DNA from: Gracilibacillus halophilus YIM-C55.5
GTDB lineage: Bacteria; Bacillota; Bacilli; Bacillales; Amphibacillaceae
Reading direction: 5' to 3'
Assembly: GCF_000359605.1 (NCBI RefSeq)
Contig: NZ_APML01000055.1
Coordinates: 1-60,581 of the forward strand
Length of the DNA: 60,581 bases
Shown: positions 1 to 7,987 of the stretch, piece by piece
Layout of the letters: every line of letters starts with the position of its first letter
Position numbering within the stretch: the first letter of the stretch is position 1
Program-made: the position numbers and the translations under genes
Notes under the pieces: model-generated
Told to the model about the DNA's origin: nothing
The model's database searches: none
What the model saw: the letters and a program-made list of their open reading frames with translations, nothing else

Positions 1-107
1 AAAAAATAAATCCATAGTGCACAAGAAGAATTAATTTATGAGGAATGATTTTTTCCCTTTTCGTTCTAAGAATATAGGTGTGAGATTAAGTAAGATAGAA
101 ACAATTG

Positions 108-623
108 TCAAAAATCATAATGCCTTTCTGGTCTTACAGCTACAAAAATAAGATAACCAATCATCCCCCCAAATGTGTTTGTAATCAAGTCAGTCACATC
201 AAAAGTTCGCTGATTCAGTCCACCCCACCACACAGTTAATAATTGAGAGCACTCAATGGCTAAACTAAAAAGAAAGGCGAGAGCAACTGTACGAAAAATA
301 CTTTTCTTTCCCTTTTTTATGATTGGATATAAAAAACCAAAAGGCACCATCATTATGATATTTAAAAATATCCCTTTAAGTGCGCCATCATAATGCAACA
401 ATAAATCTCTAAAAGGAATGAAGTTAGCCGTTTCCATAAACAGATGATTTGTTGCTCCAAGCGGTATAGTAAATGGCATTAGCGTAACAAATAAAACCAT
501 TACAATATAAATATACATAATGGTATTCATTAACAATTCCCTTTTCGGCTCTTTTTTCCATTTTCTATAAAAGAAAAAGACATAAATCAATGCTAATAAA
601 ATAAAATCAATAAGATAGTCCAA
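108..623 (-). CDS. VanZ-family membrane protein
   Basis: Predicted integral membrane protein of 171 residues. It shows the VanZ-like pattern: four or five hydrophobic segments, an N-x(n)-PFGFLYP motif near residue 95 and a C-terminal E-x-Q...R-x-FD-x-x-D...N-x-x-G-x-x-GY signature. The family is named for teicoplanin resistance, but most chromosomal members have no proven role. The start is TTG, chosen because a GAGGAG ribosome binding site lies 8 nt upstream. It stands alone on the minus strand, with a 17-bp element shared with the next gene about 90 bp upstream. Family assignment is firm; function is unknown. Confidence 0.85.
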   Translation of the reverse strand: MDYLIDFILLALIYVFFFYRKWKKEPKRELLMNTIMYIYIVMVLFVTLMPFTIPLGATNHLFMETANFIPFRDLLLHYDGALKGIFLNIIMMVPFGFLYPIIKKGKKSIFRTVALAFLFSLAIECSQLLTVWWGGLNQRTFDVTDLITNTFGGMIGYLIFVAVRPERHYDF

Positions 624-710
624 TGTAAATTCTCCTCATTTCTTTCTATGGACAAGTGCACTCACGTATCGTGATGCTTACCTTCTTTTCCTTGTACAAC
701 CATTTACATT

Positions 711-727
711 TTAACATAAATATCCAA
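711..727 (-). promoter_or_regulatory. 17-bp element upstream of the VanZ gene, copy 1
   Basis: The 17-mer TTAACATAAATATCCAA lies about 90 bp upstream of the VanZ start. The identical 17-mer recurs at 1946-1962, about 95 bp upstream of the neighbouring hydrolase gene, also on the minus strand. Read on the minus strand it begins TTGGAT and runs into AT-rich hexamers, so it may be a shared promoter or operator. No ideal 17-bp-spaced promoter can be drawn. Confidence 0.4.
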
Positions 728-885
728 AAGAGTTGAGAACAATTACCTTATGTGAACGTATTTTCCAAAAGTACATAACGTCGCTTCAAATAGTATTTAT
801 GCTAGAGAGACCACAATCATTCATTTTTTCTAGTAACCTTTGACCCTCATTGGTGATGTTAAAATAATAACTTGTTTATCTTTTT

Positions 886-1851
886 TCAACTGTTCGAACA
901 TAAAACCTCAGTTTTTAAAATCTTCATGAATGTATCTTGATCTTCTAAAAAAGGAGAATGTGCACAATTATCAAAAGTAAATATTTTTTTAGAAGGGGCT
1001 TCTATTTTTTCATAAAAACGTTTTGCTTCTTTGTAACTCGTTGAATAGTCATTCATTCCATGTATGATAAAAACTGGCACTTCAAATCTTGGTGCTAATA
1101 AAACAGAATCTGACTTGGCCATTGTTTCAGAAAGAGCATCGTAACTTGTGAAAATCCCCTTTGGTATATTCAGTCGTTCTTTCCAGGTATAGCGATGACA
1201 AGTGAATAAATCTTTGACACCTTGCCAGTTTGAATATCCTGCTTTCTTCGTACCTCCGCCGAATTTATTTAAATATCGACCTAATATTCTTCGATACCCT
1301 TTATTTTTGTAAAATTCCTTATCAAATGTCACAGAACGTATATCTTTTTCAGCTTTTTTATCCCCTCTTTTTATCGCTGTTTCCAACAAGAACTCATAGG
1401 TGTCTCTATTTGATTCCGTATGCCTTCCCATTTGTCCTATACCAATGTAAGCGTGATAATTTTGTGGCTGTCGATGTGCGATGATGCTCCCCAAGAGAGT
1501 TCCCCAGGAGTGTCCGCATAAGTAAATTTTTTCTTTATGAAACTTTTTCTTTAAATATTCAGTTATCATAAATACATCGGAAATCAGTCTTTCTAAGGTA
1601 ATCTCTCCTTGCGTTATAGAGTTGTAAGACATCCCTGTACCTCTTTGCTCCCAATAACAAACTGTAAAATGTTCCTCCCATTTGAGTTCCGATTGTTTAA
1701 TAATAGGATATTGTGGGAATCCAGGTCCTCCATGCAAAAATAAGAGAATAGGATTTGCAAAATCGACTGTTTCAATAAAAATTCCATTTTTATGACCATC
1801 AATCTCTATAAACTCTTTCAAGAAGTGAACGTTTCTTTCTTCTACACTCAC
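886..1851 (-). CDS. alpha/beta hydrolase, proline iminopeptidase-like
   Basis: Cytoplasmic alpha/beta-hydrolase fold enzyme of 321 residues resembling proline iminopeptidases (family S33). The oxyanion motif HGGPG lies near residue 40, the nucleophile elbow GHSWGT near residue 113, a late acid in HGMNDYS and a catalytic histidine near NCAHSPF. No signal peptide is visible. It starts at GTG behind an AAGGGGG ribosome binding site; the nearby ATG is out of frame. It may release N-terminal amino acids or hydrolyse esters; the substrate cannot be told from sequence. Confidence 0.85.
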   Translation of the reverse strand: MSVEERNVHFLKEFIEIDGHKNGIFIETVDFANPILLFLHGGPGFPQYPIIKQSELKWEEHFTVCYWEQRGTGMSYNSITQGEITLERLISDVFMITEYLKKKFHKEKIYLCGHSWGTLLGSIIAHRQPQNYHAYIGIGQMGRHTESNRDTYEFLLETAIKRGDKKAEKDIRSVTFDKEFYKNKGYRRILGRYLNKFGGGTKKAGYSNWQGVKDLFTCHRYTWKERLNIPKGIFTSYDALSETMAKSDSVLLAPRFEVPVFIIHGMNDYSTSYKEAKRFYEKIEAPSKKIFTFDNCAHSPFLEDQDTFMKILKTEVLCSNS

Positions 1852-1945
1852 ATGAATCCCCCTTTTTCTCAGAACTGAGGTGGCATGCTAATTCGGAAAC
1901 CTTCCCCGTTCGTTTACATACATTTCCGCAAAACTTATTTATATG

Positions 1946-1962
1946 TTAACATAAATATCCAA
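1946..1962 (-). promoter_or_regulatory. 17-bp element upstream of the hydrolase gene, copy 2
   Basis: Exact second copy of TTAACATAAATATCCAA, about 95 bp upstream of the hydrolase start. The same position relative to two adjacent minus-strand genes suggests a common promoter or regulator binding site. Confidence 0.4.
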
Positions 1963-2112
1963 TAGGTAGTATGTGATTATTTTACAATGCGGACAAAAAA
2001 CAATCCATATCAATCAAGGATCTTTGTTAGAATTTTTTATGCTTTGTCTTCAAAGGAATTGTCTCTCTTACTAAGATTAAAACAGCACTCCGAAACATAG
2101 TTCAAAAAAGCA

Positions 2113-2153
2113 AATCATCTAGCTCCCTGGCTATAAAGGGAGGCTAGATGATT
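2113..2153 (-). terminator. stem-loop, likely terminator of a decayed minus-strand gene
   Basis: Arms of 15 bases (2113-2127 and 2138-2153) pair with one bulged base around a 10-nt loop. On the minus strand the stem is followed within a few bases by a run of six T. It lies immediately 3' of the stop codon at 2156 of a short open reading frame, so it probably terminated that decayed gene. Confidence 0.6.
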
Positions 2154-2155
2154 AC

Positions 2156-2338
2156 CTAATCTGGACGAACTTCAAGTAAAATATTTTCATTTGCCGTTTG
2201 GGACACTAACTCTTTCCCTTTTGATGAAGAAGCCCCTCTAGTTGCCAATTCATATGATACTGGTTCGGTGTACACAATATCTTTAATTACACCTGACCTT
2301 AAAAGATTGCATTTTTCATTAGAAAAACTAAATGCATT
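2156..2338 (-). pseudogene. possible 3' remnant of an unidentified gene
   Basis: A 60-codon open frame on the minus strand with no start codon, closed upstream by TAA at 2339-2341 and ending in TAG just before a terminator hairpin. The translation is protein-like (it contains DIVYTEPVSYELATRG and ENILLEVRPD), with balanced composition unlike random AT-rich DNA. I do not recognise the family. The hairpin right after the stop supports a real gene end; the 5' part is missing. Confidence 0.35.
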
Positions 2339-2370
2339 TTAATGTGTTATGTAACGAATTCAGGTTTTGA

Positions 2371-2815
2371 ATAAATTGGAAAAATTACCTAAAAGATGAT
2401 AGTATAGACTACAAGATTAAAGACATTTTAAATACTGTTATTGTTTTTCAAGACTATATTTTAATTGAAAATGCATCAGCGTTTGATAATATAGTAGTAC
2501 CCTTGTATTACTCGAGTAAATATAAACGAAGTGAACGAAAAAAAACGTATAAAAGAAATTTCAGATGAATTAAGCATTACAAATATATTAGATAAGAAAG
2601 TTAGCATTTTATCAGGTGGCCAAAGACAGCGGGTAGCAATCGCAAGGTCTATAATTAATGATCCGCATATTATACTAATGGACGAGATGGTATCCTCGTT
2701 GAATCCAAGTCTAGCAAAAGATATAATAAATTTTATTGTAGAATTTGCTCGAGAAAGGACTAAGACAATTGTCTTAGTCACCCATAACACACAAAACTTA
2801 TCAAACACCTTTTAA
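2371..2815 (+). pseudogene. ABC transporter ATPase remnant, 5'-truncated and frameshifted
   Basis: Two frames together encode most of an ABC ATPase. The upstream frame (to about 2545) holds the Q-loop VFQDYILIENASAFDN. The downstream frame (from 2546) holds the signature LSGGQRQRVAIAR, Walker B IILMDEM and the H-loop TH. They join in a run of eight A at 2538-2545, consistent with one extra A. The first 50 or so residues, including Walker A, are absent. The FQDY Q-loop resembles ATPases of small bacteriocin-type exporters. The catalytic Glu after Walker B aspartate is kept, but without Walker A the product cannot work. Confidence 0.75.
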
Positions 2816-2949
2816 TAAGAAATATGAATTGAAAAATCAAAAACTAATCTTACAAGATTAATTGTTGTAGTGTCCTTATTTGAATTTCACACTACTCTAA
2901 TTCTTGTGATTCCACTGACTAGTTTGGTGGATTTTGGGGGAGAGAGACA

Positions 2950-3363
2950 ATGTATAAATTTGTTGCAAGCATGTTAGGAATTTATGACTTATTTTTGGCA
3001 ACAGGGGCAATTGTGCTCGGAGTCCAGATGGTCACATTGAAAAATGGAACGATTTTTTCCGGGCCGTTCCCCGATAGTTGGTCGGCTAATCTTCCTTTTG
3101 ATGGATGGATTATACCAGGGGTTTGGGCAATTGCCATTTTTGGATTTGGTAATATTAGTGCTGCGATATTAAGCTTTAGAGGGAAACACAATAGTTCTTG
3201 GTATGCATCTAGTCTTATGGGCGCAGTTTTCCTTTTTGGTTTGGCTTATCAGTATATTGCTGTAGGTGAATGGTATATAGTAACCAGTCCATTTATAATT
3301 CTTGGTGTTATTCAGCTGTGTCTTAGTGGGTTTGTTTTACTGCTTAAATATAAAAGAAAATAA
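2950..3363 (+). CDS. small four-helix membrane protein, unknown function
   Basis: A 137-residue protein with about four hydrophobic segments (near residues 7-27, 52-75, 85-105 and 112-132) and a short basic C-terminus. I do not recognise the family. A GGGGGAGAGAGACA ribosome binding region precedes the ATG. It stands alone on the plus strand between an ABC ATPase remnant and a MutS-like gene, inside an AT-rich stretch. Confidence 0.7.
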   Translation: MYKFVASMLGIYDLFLATGAIVLGVQMVTLKNGTIFSGPFPDSWSANLPFDGWIIPGVWAIAIFGFGNISAAILSFRGKHNSSWYASSLMGAVFLFGLAYQYIAVGEWYIVTSPFIILGVIQLCLSGFVLLLKYKRK

Positions 3364-3526
3364 TTAATGATCATTCAAGGATAACGCGAAATGACAAAAA
3401 TATAATCGTTTGCAGCTTCCAAAAATATAGTAGTTCATCAGCAGCTAAACTGTTCGGTATAATAGAAGTATTGCAATCGTATTCTCTTTGATATTAACCA
3501 TTTGCTGAAAAACAGGGGATGTTTAA

Positions 3527-5209
3527 ATGAACTTACAATTAGTTTTTATGTTGATTATTTTAGTTCTGAGTCTTTATTTGATATACAGAAGTATAAAAAA
3601 ACAAAAGAATAAAATACTGTTACAAATAAAAAAAGAATGGACTAAAAAAAGTTTTAGTAGGAAATTCGAGCCCCTAAATTCTGTTAAAAGTTATTGGAAT
3701 CAACAAAGTAAAAAAAACACTTTTGTTATTGATGACATAACTTGGAATGATTTATCAATGGACCAACTATTCACCGAAATAAACTTTACGCATACAAGTC
3801 CTGGAGCTGAGAAATTATATAGTTTATTAAGAAACATTCAATTTCAGAATAACAATGTGAAAAATGAAGAAGAGTTTATACAATTGCTAAAGAATGACAA
3901 TACTTTAAGAGAAAATATTCAATTATGTCTAGGTCAAATGGGTAAAAAAAATTATTCTGAGACTTTTAGATTTTTTTATAGTGTTAACGATAAATATATG
4001 AAACACACCTATCTTTATGTATTCTTAAGTTTATTGCCGATACTTTCCTCTTTTCTTTTTTTAATTTCTTCTAAATTAGCTATTATTATTTTTGTACTTT
4101 GCATGATGTTAAACGGATTTATATATCATATACATAAGAGAGAATATGAGTATAATTTTGATGCATTATCATACGTTACTACCTTAATAAATTGTTCTAA
4201 AAAACTAATGAAAATAGAACACCCTTCGTTCGTTACGAAAAGAAAAATTATAAAAAGGAACTTAAGAAAACTTGGTAATATATCTTTACTAGGAAGTTTT
4301 ATTTCTTCAAATAGTGGTAATAATTCTGAATTAATCATGGATTATATTAGAATTTTCTTTTTAATAGATTTTATAGCCTATAATCGAATATTAAAAAAAA
4401 TTGAAAATAACCGTAAAGAATACAGTTGTTTATGGCATGTAGTTAGTGATATAGACTCATTTCTAGCCATTGCCTATTTCAGACATAAATATAATAATTA
4501 TTGTATTCCAGAATTTGTAGAGGATATGGTATTTATTGCAGAAGACCTTTATCACCCATTAGTTGAGAAACCCGTGCCAAATAATATAACCATACGTAAT
4601 AATGTACTTATTACAGGTTCAAATGCATCTGGTAAATCAACATTCATAAAATCTGTTGCTATTAATAGCATATTAGCACAGACTATGAATACAGCATTAG
4701 CGACGAAGTTAACTCTCAAGCCTTCTAATGTTCTTACGTCGATGGCAATTAACGATGATATTATATCGGGCGATAGTTACTTTATTGCAGAAATAAAGTC
4801 TCTGAAAAGAATAATAGATGCTATAAATGAAGGAGAGGCATGTTTAACTTTTATTGATGAAATATTAAGAGGTACTAATACAATTGAGCGTATATCTGCT
4901 TCTTCATCAATTTTAAAATGGATATTTTACAAAAAAAATAATTTAAGTATTGTTGCATCACATGATATAGAACTTACTGAAATTATAGACAATTTCTTTG
5001 ATAGTTACCATTTTTCTGAAAGTGTTAATAGTAATTCTATTTGGTTTGATTATAAAATAAAGAGTGGCCCATCTTATACAAAGAATGCGATAAAATTACT
5101 TAGAAACGTAAATTTTCCTGATGATATTGTTAGAACTTCAGCAGATTTAGCAGAATCATTTGTACAAAATAGGGATTGGCCTACTTTTAAACAATTAGAC
5201 ATTTTCTAA
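3527..5209 (+). CDS. membrane-anchored MutS-like ATPase
   Basis: A 560-residue protein with a C-terminal MutS-type ATPase domain: Walker A GSNASGKST (364-372), the GDSYFIAEI segment (about 415-423) matching the GRSTFxxEM loop of MutS, Walker B LTFIDEILRGT (440-450) and the ASHDIELTEI histidine switch (477-486). A lever-like region starts near FTHTSPGAEKLYSLL. The mismatch-recognition domain is absent. Instead there is an N-terminal transmembrane helix (about 5-21) and two more helices (about 162-200). Such MutS-related membrane proteins are known but uncharacterised, so a role in mismatch repair should not be assumed. The gene is clearly more AT-rich than its neighbours, which suggests transfer. 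Confidence 0.85.
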   Translation: MNLQLVFMLIILVLSLYLIYRSIKKQKNKILLQIKKEWTKKSFSRKFEPLNSVKSYWNQQSKKNTFVIDDITWNDLSMDQLFTEINFTHTSPGAEKLYSLLRNIQFQNNNVKNEEEFIQLLKNDNTLRENIQLCLGQMGKKNYSETFRFFYSVNDKYMKHTYLYVFLSLLPILSSFLFLISSKLAIIIFVLCMMLNGFIYHIHKREYEYNFDALSYVTTLINCSKKLMKIEHPSFVTKRKIIKRNLRKLGNISLLGSFISSNSGNNSELIMDYIRIFFLIDFIAYNRILKKIENNRKEYSCLWHVVSDIDSFLAIAYFRHKYNNYCIPEFVEDMVFIAEDLYHPLVEKPVPNNITIRNNVLITGSNASGKSTFIKSVAINSILAQTMNTALATKLTLKPSNVLTSMAINDDIISGDSYFIAEIKSLKRIIDAINEGEACLTFIDEILRGTNTIERISASSSILKWIFYKKNNLSIVASHDIELTEIIDNFFDSYHFSESVNSNSIWFDYKIKSGPSYTKNAIKLLRNVNFPDDIVRTSADLAESFVQNRDWPTFKQLDIF

Positions 5210-5224
5210 ACGATAAATAAAAAC

Positions 5225-5253
5225 TTGCATTCGATGTAGACTGGGTACATAAT
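5225..5253 (+). promoter_or_regulatory. SigA-type promoter of trhA
   Basis: A -35 hexamer TTGCAT (5225-5230) and a -10 hexamer CATAAT (5248-5253) are separated by 17 bp. They lie 45 bp before the trhA start. Confidence 0.5.
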
Positions 5254-5298
5254 AGTGAGAGAGATGATAATTATCGGAAAGGAAGTTTTTTTACCGAC

Positions 5299-5934
5299 AT
5301 GGGAACGACTCATGAATTTTCTAAAAAAGAAGAAATTGCCAATTCAGTTACACATGGCATCGGAATGGCATTAAGTATAGCAGCTCTTGTGATCTTAATT
5401 GTTGCTGCTTCGCTACAAGGTTCCGTCTGGCATATTGTTAGTTTTACGTTATTTGGCACAACCATGGTGTTACTTTATACCTCATCAACATTACTGCATA
5501 GTCTACCAAAAGGAAAAGCGAAAGACGTCTTTGAAATACTCGATCATTCATCGATTTATTTTTTTATCGCGGGTTCATATACACCCTTTTTATTCGTGAT
5601 TATTCGTGGTTGGGAAGGCTGGACATTATTCGGGATTGTTTGGGCACTAGCAATTGGCGGAACGATATTCAAAGCCTTTTTCGTCAAAAGATTTCTATTT
5701 GTCTCCACACTTCTCTATGTCCTGATGGGTTGGCTCATCGTGTTTAGCTGGGGGCCGCTCGTCAACAACTTACACACAAATGGTGTCATCTTACTCGTCG
5801 TTGGTGGCATTTTATATACAGTCGGTGCGGTCTTTTATGTATGGCGGGGATTCAACTATCATCACGCGCTATGGCACGTGTTTGTTTTAGCCGGTAGTAT
5901 TTCACATTTTTTCTGTATTTTACTTTATGTATAA
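5299..5934 (+). CDS. trhA: hemolysin III / PAQR-family membrane homeostasis protein TrhA
   Basis: Seven-helix membrane protein of 211 residues of the hemolysin III (YplQ/TrhA, PAQR) family. Family marks are the N-terminal EEIANSVTHGIG motif, the SSTLLHSLP segment, DHSSIYFFIAGSYTPF near residue 90 and the C-terminal HALWHVFVLAGSISHFF; the conserved Ser/His/Asp residues form the presumed metal site. Members are linked to membrane fluidity homeostasis in Bacillus and E. coli; haemolysis itself is doubtful. It converges on cobB, and the two genes share one terminator. Confidence 0.93.
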   Translation: MGTTHEFSKKEEIANSVTHGIGMALSIAALVILIVAASLQGSVWHIVSFTLFGTTMVLLYTSSTLLHSLPKGKAKDVFEILDHSSIYFFIAGSYTPFLFVIIRGWEGWTLFGIVWALAIGGTIFKAFFVKRFLFVSTLLYVLMGWLIVFSWGPLVNNLHTNGVILLVVGGILYTVGAVFYVWRGFNYHHALWHVFVLAGSISHFFCILLYV

Positions 5935-5965
5935 ACAAGAAGAAGTCCCGCTCCTTCTTGTTTAT
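5931..5965. terminator. bidirectional terminator between trhA and cobB
   Basis: Perfect 12-bp arms (ATAAACAAGAAG at 5931-5942, its complement at 5954-5965) with an 11-nt loop. The TAA stop of trhA (5932-5934) lies in the left arm and the TAA stop of cobB (5962-5964) in the right arm, so the hairpin is made from the two gene ends. Confidence 0.8.
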
Positions 5966-6696
5966 CCAGATGAACCATTCATTACATCTCGCACCACTCG
6001 AACTAAATCATCATGAATCACATCATCAAATACATCATCTTTTTCCGTTGGCTCTTTATTTATCATCACTTTTGGCACCGATCTATTTTCAACGAGCAAG
6101 CTGAACGGCATGACTTGTAATGACGTACCCATCACAATCAACAAATCACTTTCGGCCACCGCTTGTTCTGCTTCCGTATGTTTTGTAATCGGATCACCAA
6201 ATAAAACAATATCCGGTTTTAAAATGTCCCCACACCCTGACTCCGAACAATACGGTACATCATGATTCATGACATATTCCAAGTCATACTGCGTGCCACA
6301 AGAAGGGCAACTTGACGTCGCTAAATTCCCATGATATTCAATGACATGCTGGCTTCCAGCTTGTTGATGCAATCCGTCTACATTTTGCGTGACAACAGTA
6401 ACCTCTTTTCCGTCATCTTCTAAACTTTTTATAAATTGATGAACGTCATTCGGTTCATACTGCTGTAATAATTTAATTTGAAAAATATCTTTGTATTTCT
6501 TCCAAAAATCTTCCGGATCTTGATGAAAATAGTGGCGAGACATATAATACTCCCTGCTATGATCATACGTCCAAACTCCTTGCGATGAGCGAAAGTCAGG
6601 AATTCCACTAGCAGTAGATACGCCTGCACCCGTCAATACAGTTATCGTTTGTGCTTGTTCAATCATTTGTTTCCACACCGTTTTTTGATCACCCAC
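5962..6696 (-). CDS. cobB: NAD-dependent protein deacylase, sirtuin
   Basis: Class III (SIR2) deacylase of 244 residues that removes acyl groups from protein lysines using NAD+. The NAD-binding motif GAGVSTASGIPDFRS lies at 23-37, TQNVDGLHQQAG near 102-113, the catalytic histidine in YHGNL near 120, and a zinc ribbon of CPSC and CSESGC near 129-156. The end ...GTSLQVMPF...MINKEPT is typical. It starts at GTG behind GGTGG. In Bacilli such enzymes control acetyl-CoA synthetase and other enzymes. A 52-bp repeat array lies in its upstream region. Confidence 0.93.
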   Translation of the reverse strand: MGDQKTVWKQMIEQAQTITVLTGAGVSTASGIPDFRSSQGVWTYDHSREYYMSRHYFHQDPEDFWKKYKDIFQIKLLQQYEPNDVHQFIKSLEDDGKEVTVVTQNVDGLHQQAGSQHVIEYHGNLATSSCPSCGTQYDLEYVMNHDVPYCSESGCGDILKPDIVLFGDPITKHTEAEQAVAESDLLIVMGTSLQVMPFSLLVENRSVPKVMINKEPTEKDDVFDDVIHDDLVRVVRDVMNGSSG

Positions 6697-6755
6697 TTGA
6701 TCACCACCTATTATCCTTTTAACTACATATTACCATACCGATGATGCTTATGAAT

Positions 6756-7060
6756 ATTACTGGAAAATCTCATGCTTGATCTACATAGATTTCCGGGTAA
6801 ATCGCATATTACTGGGAAATCTCATGCTCGATCTACTTAGATTTCCGGGTAATCGAAAAATTACTGGGAACTCTCATGCTCGATCTACTTAGATTTCCCG
6901 GTAAATCGCATATTACTAGGAAATCTCATGCTTGATCTACATAGATTTCCGGGTAATCGAAAAATTACTGGGAAATCTCTTGCTTGATCTACTTAGATTT
7001 CCGGCTAATCGAAAAATTACTGGGAACTCTCCTACAATGATCATGAGATTTCCCAGTAAT
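6756..7060. repeat. 52-bp tandem hairpin array, five copies plus a terminal half
   Basis: Units begin with ATTACTGG or a close variant at 6756, 6808, 6860, 6912, 6964 and 7016, exactly 52 bp apart. Each unit is a dyad: ATTACTGGGAAATCT pairs with AGATTTCCGGGTAAT across about 16 nt. Linkers alternate between AAATCGCAT and AATCGAAAA. The last copy diverges in its loop and ends in a near-perfect GAGATTTCCCAGTAAT arm. It fills the gap between the cobB start and the 3' end of the next gene. No coding function is evident. Confidence 0.9.
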
Positions 7061-7071
7061 ATATCATTAAT

Positions 7072-7443
7072 CTATGCTTCTTTTTTCAATACACCCATTC
7101 CCACTAGTACGACTTTTGCGTCATTGGTAAGATTTTGAGCAGCTTCTGGTTTCATAAATAAATTTGGTTTTTGTTTTACAATCATTTTCACGCCACGTAC
7201 ATCGAATTGTTCTGCATACATATTTACCGCTTGTACACTCGCTAATTCTTGTTTGTCCAATGGTTGATGACCGGCTTCTAATCGTTTCACCATAAATTCT
7301 AATAATTCACGCGCATTTTGATTGAGCAAATGCTTTTTTTCTTTAAGCAATTCCATATTTTCTTCAATGTATTTTCTCGCGGTCACAAAATCCAAATCAT
7401 CTGTCGCTTGATTAATATTTTTCAATAACTCCTTAAAACGCAT
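7072..7443 (-). CDS. small cytoplasmic protein, unknown function
   Basis: A 123-residue soluble, helical protein with alternating charged residues, no membrane segment and no catalytic motif that I recognise. Its N-terminal half (about 1-65) looks like a helical hairpin and its C-terminal part ends in VVLVGMGVLKKEA. ATG is preceded by AGGAGGGATCTCA, a strong ribosome binding site. It is a single gene whose stop lies 11 bp from the 52-bp array. Function not assignable. Confidence 0.75.
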   Translation of the reverse strand: MRFKELLKNINQATDDLDFVTARKYIEENMELLKEKKHLLNQNARELLEFMVKRLEAGHQPLDKQELASVQAVNMYAEQFDVRGVKMIVKQKPNLFMKPEAAQNLTNDAKVVLVGMGVLKKEA

Positions 7444-7482
7444 TGAGATCCCTCCTGATGAATAATAGGTAATAAATACTAA

Positions 7483-7552
7483 TTAATTCGACATTATATA
7501 AAACTATTATACTACAAAATAGATAATTTTCACACAACTTACGTCGAATTAA
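7483..7552 (-). promoter_or_regulatory. inverted 10-bp arms flanking a -10 box
   Basis: TTAATTCGAC (7483-7492) and its exact complement GTCGAATTAA (7543-7552) bracket a minus-strand TATAAT (7506-7511). A related TTTCGACATAA follows near 7570. This looks like a pair of operator half-sites around the promoter of the 7072-7443 gene. No good -35 is visible. Confidence 0.4.
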
Positions 7553-7618
7553 ATCATATATTTGATAAATTTCGACATAACGATTAGTTCTTAGGTAACG
7601 AACTGACCATTATAAAAA

Positions 7619-7650
7619 ATATCAGCCCTTCTGAAAGGCATGACTGATAT
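7619..7650 (-). terminator. orphan stem-loop
   Basis: ATATCAG (7619-7625) pairs with CTGATAT (7644-7650), with an inner CCTT/AAGG stem. On the minus strand it is followed by a T-rich run. No gene ends next to it on either strand. Confidence 0.4.
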
Positions 7651-7739
7651 GTAACATTTTGGATTTTATTGAGACAATTCTATATAAAAGGAAATGAATG
7701 CGAGGATTTCTAAGAAAATGCGCAACCCTTTATTTTTCT

Positions 7740-7930
7740 ATGCAAACAGCTGCTTCTCTTTTCTCTGTTTGACGCATATCTGCTTTTTCGAGGCTAATAG
7801 CTACTTCCACTTCCTCTGTTCGACCCATATCCACTTTTTCGAGGCTAATAGCTACTTCCACTTCCTCCGTTTGACGCATATCTGCTTTTTCGAGGCTAAC
7901 AACTGCCTACACTTCCTCTGTTCGACGCAT
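7740..7930. repeat. 51-bp tandem repeat array, locus 1
   Basis: Four units begin at 7740, 7791, 7842 and 7893, exactly 51 bp apart. The first keeps the fuller form ATGCAAACAGC...CTGTTTGACGCAT; later units read AGGCTAATAGC...CTGTTCGACGCAT. The same family recurs at 12223-12362. Because 51 is a multiple of three, one plus-strand frame stays open and gives a false-looking 17-residue repeat protein. The array lies beside the terminator of the siderophore operon. Confidence 0.85.
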
Positions 7931-7950
7931 ATCCTACCCAATAAAACGAA

Positions 7951-7982
7951 AAAGAGCTACTATTCACTAACAGTAGCTCTTT
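7951..7982 (-). terminator. terminator of the siderophore uptake operon
   Basis: An 11-bp stem, AAAGAGCTACT (7951-7961) with AGTAGCTCTTT (7972-7982), has a 10-nt loop and is followed on the minus strand by a T-rich run. It lies 5 bp beyond the stop of the ATPase gene. Confidence 0.8.
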
Positions 7983-7987
7983 CACAA

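Noticed and set aside
1-107. Possible 3' end of a gene entering from the left edge
   Set aside because: One frame is open for only ten codons before TAA. That is too short to support a gene.
2476-2808. Minus-strand open frame opposite the ABC ATPase remnant
   Set aside because: The plus strand encodes recognisable ABC motifs; the minus frame is a shadow with no family features.
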